NCBI GenBank assembly: GCA_029532625.1
Contig: JARFXM010000005.1
Location: forward strand, 2,219,290-2,283,289
Direction of reading: 5' to 3'
Origin: Lomentospora prolificans
Taxonomy: Eukaryota; Ascomycota; Sordariomycetes; Microascales; Microascaceae
Length of the DNA stretch: 64,000 nt
A model generated the notes under the pieces. The model saw nothing but the letters and a program-made list of their open reading frames with translations. It was not told where the DNA came from and did no database searches. Position numbers and translations under genes: made by a program. Positions 58,687 through 64,000 of this stretch are shown one piece after another; positions within the stretch are counted from its first letter, which is position 1; each line of letters starts with the position of its first letter.

Positions 58687-58875
58687 TTAGACTTCTGGAT
58701 CTGCCTGAACGATAGATGCCAAGCATTGCGCGGACGACGGGGCAAGATTGAGGGTCTGGCTCTTGTGCAGGACGACGTAGCTACCGCTTCCAGGCGCATC
58801 TATCACCTCTCCCACCTTGCTGTGAACATTGCCGCCCCTCCAACCCCCAACCCCCCAACCCCCCCCGGAGAACAA
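58687..58875 (-). pseudogene. Coding-like fragment, copy A
   Basis: Minus-strand frame ending SKVGEVIDAPGSGSYVVLHK, SQTLNLAPSSAQCLASIV and QADPEV-stop. It looks like the C-terminal end of a protein, but a G/C homopolymer-rich stretch replaces anything upstream. A related fragment is at 60570-60765. Family not recognised. Confidence 0.35.
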
Positions 58876-60569
58876 ATGTTATACCCAGTATGGCCTCTAG
58901 GGGGGGGGGTGAGCATTACGTGTTGTAGACGAGAAGTTGAATAACTTGCTGGAGAAATATCTCTCCACTCTACAGTCTCGGCTTGAACATGCCGAGGGGG
59001 AAGCGAGTCGCATGGACAAAGGTGAGACAGAGGAATCTAAGGCCTGAAGACTTCAAGCACGATTTTAGGACAACCACACCGCTCCATGGGTCCTGTCCCC
59101 GTGGTGTTTTACCCAACCCTGTCACTTTCACGCTCATAAGGCCATTCTACGATGTTGACGTAGCCGGCTTACTCACAACAAACCTTCCGTCTCTTGCTGC
59201 TCGTCATCATTTTGCGCCCTATCATCCAGTGGAAGAAAGTGGAGATGAGCAATTTCGTCGCCCGCTCTGCATGGCTCAGTCGTTCGCGGATTCGTCTTTA
59301 CCAGTATGCGCTGTCTTGGTAAGCATGGTATCACCGACCGTGCTCCCACTTGTAGGCTAGGATCGATGATCGAAGTGATGTCGTAAAGGTTAGAGATTAG
59401 AATAGAGCTAAAGTGGAGGGAATAGAGATAATCCGGTGGCAGTTCGCAAGTACACCTATGAAGAGATTAGACTTGCTAGCGTATGACAATTCGAGGGGGC
59501 AGCCTCGTCTAGGTACGTTACAATGAATTGGTACCTACGGCAATTAGAGATTTCGTGTCGACTAAGCATCCTATAGATCTTCACATTCGTTGCATCTCAA
59601 AAACGGCAGTAGTACAACGCATGATGCGACATTTTCCAACAGGTGATCACTTAATCCATATTCCTTGGATGCCAGCATAGTCAGGTAATCATTTATGAAA
59701 GGATTAAGACTTGGTATCATCTGATAAACTCGGCCGGATGGCACCAGCCTTGTCCACCCATGTATCTCTTACTATGCTACACCATCTTTGGCACTTCAAT
59801 GACCCTGGTCAGTGTGGCCTAGAGGTTTTGCACATAATTGTGCTAGGTTGGACGGCTTTGCAGGGGAGACCCACTCTTATTCCATAAATTTCCAAGTTAT
59901 GAAATAAAAGTGGGTTTCCTTTTCTTTCTTTGTCAAGCACCCAATCCGGAATGATCAGGAAGCAAGACGCTGTAGGATGATGCAGCATCGAGACACCCTT
60001 TAGCAGCGTGATGAGACATATAAATTAGATTCTAGTTCGTGAAACTATCAATTTTATCATTCAGGGGCTTTGATTCCTCTTCCATATACTTGCAGTGCAA
60101 TGCTTGCAAGATGTAAAGGCAGCTTAGTAGCCTGTCTTTACAGAACTCTAGCAGGGGCAGTACGGCTGCTCTAACGTCCCTGCAGTCTACCTCATTTACC
60201 AGTAACTAATGCTATCTGGCATTCATGATATTGTATAGGCTTCCCGAAACATTAGGATAAGATTACCCGCAGCCTTCCCAAAGGGGACCAGTGAAAACCA
60301 GGTGGTGCAAACTGACCGACTTCATATTCTTCATCCCATCCCAACTAGCTTTATAATGCTTACATTATGCAGTAGGCGCTACCTACACTTTGAACCGCCC
60401 GCCTAGGTTGGTATACAGGCCAATTACAGAGTATTAGACAGGGAAAAGCGCCGCCTAGGCTGTCTGTATGAGGAGGTAGAGGAGGTCAAGGGTATGGGGC
60501 GGGATCTGGCTAAATTTGTCTTTCCACATTGTTTTCACTTTATTTTGAACATCAGGCAAGCCTGCAGGC
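58876..60569. other. Gene-free subtelomeric stretch
   Basis: Begins with C-rich and G-rich homopolymer stretches (CCCCCAACCCCCCAACCCCCCC-like and a G9-10 run near 58900). No coding frame, RNA gene or full repeat is recognised across the remaining 1.6 kb. Confidence 0.45.
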
Positions 60570-60765
60570 GCTCTGCAGAGTATTTGCGCAAATGACATGG
60601 CAAGATTGAGGGCCTATTATACAGGACGACGTAGGCACTGTTTCCAAGGAGGTCTCATTAAGGGTGAAAGCAACAAGGGTGAACCTATTGAGCCAACAGG
60701 GCAGGTACATTATCCGATGAACTGATGGGAAAAGGATCACCTCTCCCACCTTGCTGTGAGGCAGG
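60570..60765 (-). pseudogene. Coding-like fragment, copy B
   Basis: Shares CAGCAAGGTGGGAGAGGTGAT and a GCCTACGTCGTCCTG..CTCAATCTTGCC block with copy A, but with about 80 extra bases between them and no long frame. Conceptual minus-strand pieces are NSAYVVLYNRPS and HLRKYSAERLQACL. The extra segment could be an intron, an insertion, or sequence lost from copy A. Confidence 0.35.
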
Positions 60766-61193
60766 TGCTAAGGTGGGGTGCAACCACAAGGAAACAACTA
60801 GCACTGGAGACATTCCCTTAGCTCCCAACCCTGGCATAGCCAGGTAAAGTCATGTCTCACAGGTACAGCTATCACGTAGTCAGATATAAGGTCGGGGAAG
60901 CAAGTCCTCGTCTTTCTATCAGCCTTAATAACACATATGCACGACCAATAGCAATACTCCTATACCAGCGAGACACCGGTGAAAGAGCCTCGGACCCAAT
61001 ACCACAAGACGACTCACCCCTATCCTGACTCTCGTTAATCTGGAGTTTGGTGTAGGACGAGGACGAGAAGTCAGCCTTTCGTCGAGGATTGCCCTCGAGC
61101 TCCCCCCCCTCCCTTGGAATTGCTTTCTTTTTATCTTGCCCTAGCTTCCCCCATATTCCTTTTTCAAGTTACATTCGAGAATTTTTTGTCGCC
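60766..61193. other. Promoter region of the second copper-fist gene
   Basis: No gene. The last 130 bp are pyrimidine-rich (CTCCCCCCCTCCC, TTTCTTTTTATC), as common just upstream of fungal start codons. No obvious copper-response element was recognised by eye. Confidence 0.4.
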
Positions 61194-62179
61194 ATGATTA
61201 TCGACGGCGAGAAATATGCCTGCGACGCTTGCGTTCGCGGCCATCGTGTGAGATCCTGCCAACACTCAGGTGAGTATAAGTGGGCAACCTCTTAGTTGCT
61301 GGTCTAAAACGCAATGCAGGTTATGATGACCTAACATGGGCAATTTGCCTCGCAGACCGCCCACTTCGGCACATCAATAAGAAGGGTCGCCCAGTATCGC
61401 AGTGTGCGCATTGCAGAGCGACGCGCAAGTCTAGATCTGCCCAGGTGGAGTGCGACTGTAGGATCAAGCCTAGCAAATGCATACATTTGCAGCCGAGGCT
61501 TGAGGGCCACATCCGTAAGTACAGCCCTGCGACGGTCCGCGAATCGATCTTGGAGCACTTAGAGACATGGGTCTAACTTGGCGTAACTCCTGTGGTAGAA
61601 ACATGTTGCTGCAATCATGGAGGAGCTTGCTCCTGCTCACACAAGCCGTCGCCTTCGTCCGATGCCTCGACGTCTACTCAGATGACAACCGGAGATTTGA
61701 GCCAGGCTCGCCAGCACTCAAAACTTACTTCACGAGCTCGACGCGCCAGCCTCATCACATCACCGACATTCCCCAGCGTGCAGGGCTCGACGGCGCAATT
61801 TAGGGTCTCTCGAAAAAACGGAGCTCCGGTTAGCATTGCGCGGGCAGGCTCCCTCACCAGGAGGCGGAGATCTTCGGGAACGCTGCACATACCATACGGC
61901 AGCCCGGATCACGAAGCGTTGGAAGATACTGCCCCCGACAATTCCACCGAAGACCCAGGTTCTCCCATCCTCAGGAATGTCGCTGGAGTCGCCCTGGCCG
62001 GCCACCCGGCGCCTCTAGACAAATCACAGATAACAAGATATCCTATTTACAGGCCCACCAGCAATACCGGCTTCGATCTCGTCAACACCACAGGATTCGC
62101 CGATACTAATAGCCCACTCTTCAGCCACCCCGAGATTCTCGACGACATGGGCGACCTCAACTTCAACTTTAACGACTAG
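61194..62179 (+). CDS. Copper-fist transcription factor (second copy)
   Basis: Nuclear copper-fist regulator, paralogue of the gene at 34067-35096. Exons 61194-61269, 61356-61514 and 61599-62179 give 271 residues. Zinc ligands Cys10, Cys13, Cys22, His24 lie in MIIDGEKYACDACVRGHRVR, and the KGRP hook is in HINKKGRPVSQCAHCRATRK. Exon 3 opens with TCCCNHGGACSCSH (80-93), a dense Cys/His cluster suited to Cu(I) binding. An Arg-rich patch (LTRRRRSS) follows, and the C terminus is acidic and Asn/Asp-rich (DDMGDLNFNFND), likely activating. Intron 1 falls after exactly 76 coding nucleotides, as in the first copy, and intron 2 also precedes the Cys cluster in both. All ligands are intact although the gene is 1.8 kb from the telomere array, among decayed neighbours. 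Confidence 0.9.
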
Positions 62180-62564
62180 TTCATCGCCATAGGCTACAGC
62201 GAAATGCCTTCAGCAGACAAGGTCGCCTAGTATCAGTACTAGCCTTCTTCTCCAAGAGTTCGAACTCTTGTCTTGATTGGACGCCGTGACCTTAGCAGCC
62301 TGCTCATCGCTTTACATTACTAGCAGCTTAGTATATACCTAGCTCATACTTTTTGCCAGTTTCAGTTTGTTTTCACTCTTCCTTTCCCTTACTTTCCCTT
62401 AGAGACCAACGTCGTCCATGGGCACATATTGCTTGCCCTACTAGATGCCCCCCAGGAACTTCTACCTTATCCCTCAATTTGTACCTATCCAACACTTTTA
62501 AGCACCGAGTCACTCCGCCAAATTAGCAGATATACACATCAAATAGGCCGAGGGTGAAGTAGAG
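62180..62564. other. Intergenic region
   Basis: 3' flank of the copper-fist gene and 5' flank of the telomere-proximal relic; no feature recognised. Confidence 0.4.
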
Positions 62565-63012
62565 ATGTCTCAACGTCTAAAATACTCGTTTACTGTCATA
62601 ACCCAGCTCTACGACGACTTCGGCATACAAGCCAGAATAGGCAGTCTCCCAGGTCACCCACTAGTCCCTTTAGAACCGGACGCTACACTAGCCAACTTTA
62701 TCAAGTCTAATCTCTCTTGCGAAGACCTAAAAATCATGGCACCATATCTCTGGATGATGTCTACTTAGTCTAGTTCTAGTATTCAACCACTTCATCAACA
62801 TAAGCTTCTTAGCCACGAAATTTTGATCACTGAAAGTCTGCGTCTCCATCTCGTATGGTATTACGACCGTATCTTCATTAAACCCCTTCCAAAATACCTA
62901 CTATCTCACACCTTCTAGACAAAATACCTCTTAGGCGAATTAGGGCCATCAGGAAGTCGTACTCAGGATACTACAAAGGCCGCACTGGGATATATACGAA
63001 CTTATACCTTAT
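62565..63012 (+). pseudogene. DUF6601-like fungal protein relic
   Basis: From MSQRLKYSFTVITQLYDDFG the frame gives PGHPLVPLEPDATLANFIKS and LKIMAPYLWMMST, then TAG (62766-62768). The same frame continues PLHQHKLLSHEILITESLRL then HLVWYYDRIFIKPLPKYLLS until a second TAG (62916-62918), and onwards KAALGYIRTYT to about 63012. The block with LH.., HEILITE, HLVWYYDRI and KPLPKYLL is what I associate with the uncharacterised fungal DUF6601 family; the assignment is from memory and should be searched. Both stops are one C/G-to-T/A change from CAG and TGG. The membrane C-terminus expected for the family is missing. Confidence 0.55.
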
Positions 63013-63350
63013 TGTGACGGCCACGTCTAAGGGTAATAGGCAGGCAGACAAGCATGGCAGAATAAGATGATTACGTAAGTTAGGAGCAGCCAATACAGAA
63101 CAGAGGGACGGCCCGTTACACTAAGGACAGTGGATCTCGGAATCAATTCCAGATCCACAGAGGCACTGGATCTGGAGGATCTCTCAGGATCCCCACGATC
63201 CAGGAAGGCCACACATAAAAGGAAGAAGAACCACTCTATATAAACCACAGTCTCTACCGCATATATCTAGTATATTTCCTTAACTCTCCAGTAGTCAATT
63301 CAAGTAACTCTTAGTTACACCTACACTTAAATACACATTACAGACTTTAG
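63013..63350. mobile_element. LTR-like segment (solo LTR or fragment)
   Basis: Begins TGTGACGGCC, with an imperfect inverted match GGCCCGTTACA at 63110-63120. It contains palindromic CCAGATCC (63149-63156) and GGATCTGG (63168-63175), then a TATA-like CTCTATATAAACC at about 63233. This arrangement resembles the promoter half of fungal LTRs. No gag-pol sequence and no target-site duplication were found, so this is tentative. Confidence 0.3.
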
Positions 63351-63720
63351 TGACTGTTTAACTGCCTATCTACTATTCTATAATGAACTCTATATAGAGT
63401 TCATTTAAATCATGTAGTACTGTGTTTCCCTACAAAATAATATAGGGGGTAGAGTTTATTTATTTTTATATAGTAAAATGAACTCTATATTTTTTATATA
63501 TATACTATTTTAAGACCTATATAAGAATAAACTAGATTTCTTAAAGGATTTAATAGTTAAGTATTACTTTTATATAATCTATATTAAATTAATAATAGTA
63601 AGTTGAAATTACTAGAAATTTTAACCCTAGATTTCAAGTAGCTAATCAGGATAAAGTCAGGTTACTATATAGGCTATAGGCTATATAAATATAAATTTTC
63701 ACTATATATATTCCTACTAT
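63351..63720. other. AT-rich subtelomeric DNA
   Basis: Very AT-rich sequence with no coding frame. It includes the palindrome TGAACTCTATATAGAGTTCA at about 63382-63401, and AATGAACTCTATA again at about 63477. The composition contrasts sharply with the proximal half and is compatible with mutation of repeats. Confidence 0.6.
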
Positions 63721-63726
63721 TAGGTT

Positions 63727-63821
63727 AAGAGCACTATATAATCTAGTTATATCTATAGTTAGGATATACTATTAAATTAAGGGCACTATATAATCTAGTT
63801 ATATCTATAGTTAGGATATAC
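63727..63821. repeat. Two-copy ~53-bp subtelomeric tandem repeat
   Basis: GCACTATATAATCTAGTTAT followed by ATCTATAGTTAGGATATACT occurs twice. Copy 1 is followed by ATTAAATTAAGG; copy 2 runs straight into TTAGGG. The unit itself contains TTAGGATA, close to the telomere unit. Confidence 0.9.
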
Positions 63822-64000
63822 TTAGGGTTAGGGTTAGGGTTAGGGTTAGGGTTAGGGTTAGGGTTAGGGTTAGGGTTAGGGTTAGGGTTAGGGTTAGGGT
63901 TAGGGTTAGGGTTAGGGTTAGGGTTAGGGTTAGGGTTAGGGTTAGGGTTAGGGTTAGGGTTAGGGTTAGGGTTAGGGTTAGGGTTAGGGTTAGGGTTAGG
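63822..64000 (+). repeat. Telomere repeat array (TTAGGG)n, right chromosome end
   Basis: About 30 uninterrupted TTAGGG units continue to the last base of the window. The G-rich strand running 5' to 3' toward the end gives the orientation of a right telomere. No variant units are seen, so this is a true terminal array and not an eroded interstitial one. Confidence 0.99.

Noticed and set aside
1..64000. Secondary-metabolite gene cluster
   Set aside because: Oxidoreductase, transporters and regulators are present, but no backbone enzyme (PKS, NRPS, terpene synthase, DMATS) was found.
1..64000. tRNA or rRNA genes
   Set aside because: No segment with a convincing A-box and B-box pair and foldable arms was recognised; short GTAGCTCAGT-like hits (about 46923) lack the rest of a tRNA.

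Overview
This window is the right-hand end of a chromosome from a filamentous ascomycete (Pezizomycotina). The last 179 bases are about 30 uninterrupted TTAGGG units with the G-rich strand running 5'->3' to the right. Genes carry short introns (about 50-110 bp) with GT/AG borders and CTAAC/CTGAC-like branch points. Several families are typical of plant-, insect- or soil-associated Sordariomycetes: an Egh16/MAS-type surface protein, an M43 secreted metalloprotease, a fungal secretory phospholipase A2, a DAL5-type permease and copper-fist regulators. I cannot name the species.

Proximal part (about 2-41 kb), mostly intact genes. In order: Egh16-like secreted protein (-), F-box protein (-), an unrecognised 371-residue protein (-), a Cys-rich GPI-type secreted protein with two early lesions (+), zinc alcohol dehydrogenase (+), a mitochondrial helical membrane protein (-), an Ala/Asp-rich repeat secreted protein (-), M43 metalloprotease (-), SET-domain protein with a 26-nt microexon (-), a broken single-pass membrane protein (+), a small conserved two-TM protein (-), a multi-TM protein (+), a DAL5-like MFS permease (-), a GH2 glycosidase (-), a copper-fist transcription factor (-), secretory PLA2 (-) and a sugar-type MFS transporter (-).

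Distal part (about 41-64 kb), a subtelomere with long gene-poor stretches. Intact genes are a FAX/GST-like protein (+), an SRPBCC-fold protein (-), a full-length ABCC-type ABC transporter (-) and a second copper-fist regulator (+). Between them lie decayed genes: two unrecognised relics at 43.6-45.7 kb, a clearly broken and 3'-truncated STE23/insulin-degrading-enzyme copy at 56.3-57.7 kb, duplicated coding-like fragments at 58.7 and 60.6 kb, and a DUF6601-like relic 1 kb from the telomere. Many of the premature stops are ones C-to-T change would create (CAG>TAG, CGA>TGA, CAA>TAA), as expected from repeat-induced point mutation, but this was not quantified. The last kilobase holds an LTR-like segment, AT-rich DNA and a two-copy ~50-bp subtelomeric repeat abutting the telomere.

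Functionally the window looks like a secretion-, transport- and metal-response-rich chromosome end, not a biosynthetic cluster: there is no PKS, NRPS or terpene synthase. Two paralogous copper-fist regulators about 26 kb apart, one beside PLA2 and one near the telomere, are the most distinctive regulatory feature. All gene models were spliced by eye; every multi-exon model closes in frame from ATG to stop unless stated otherwise.
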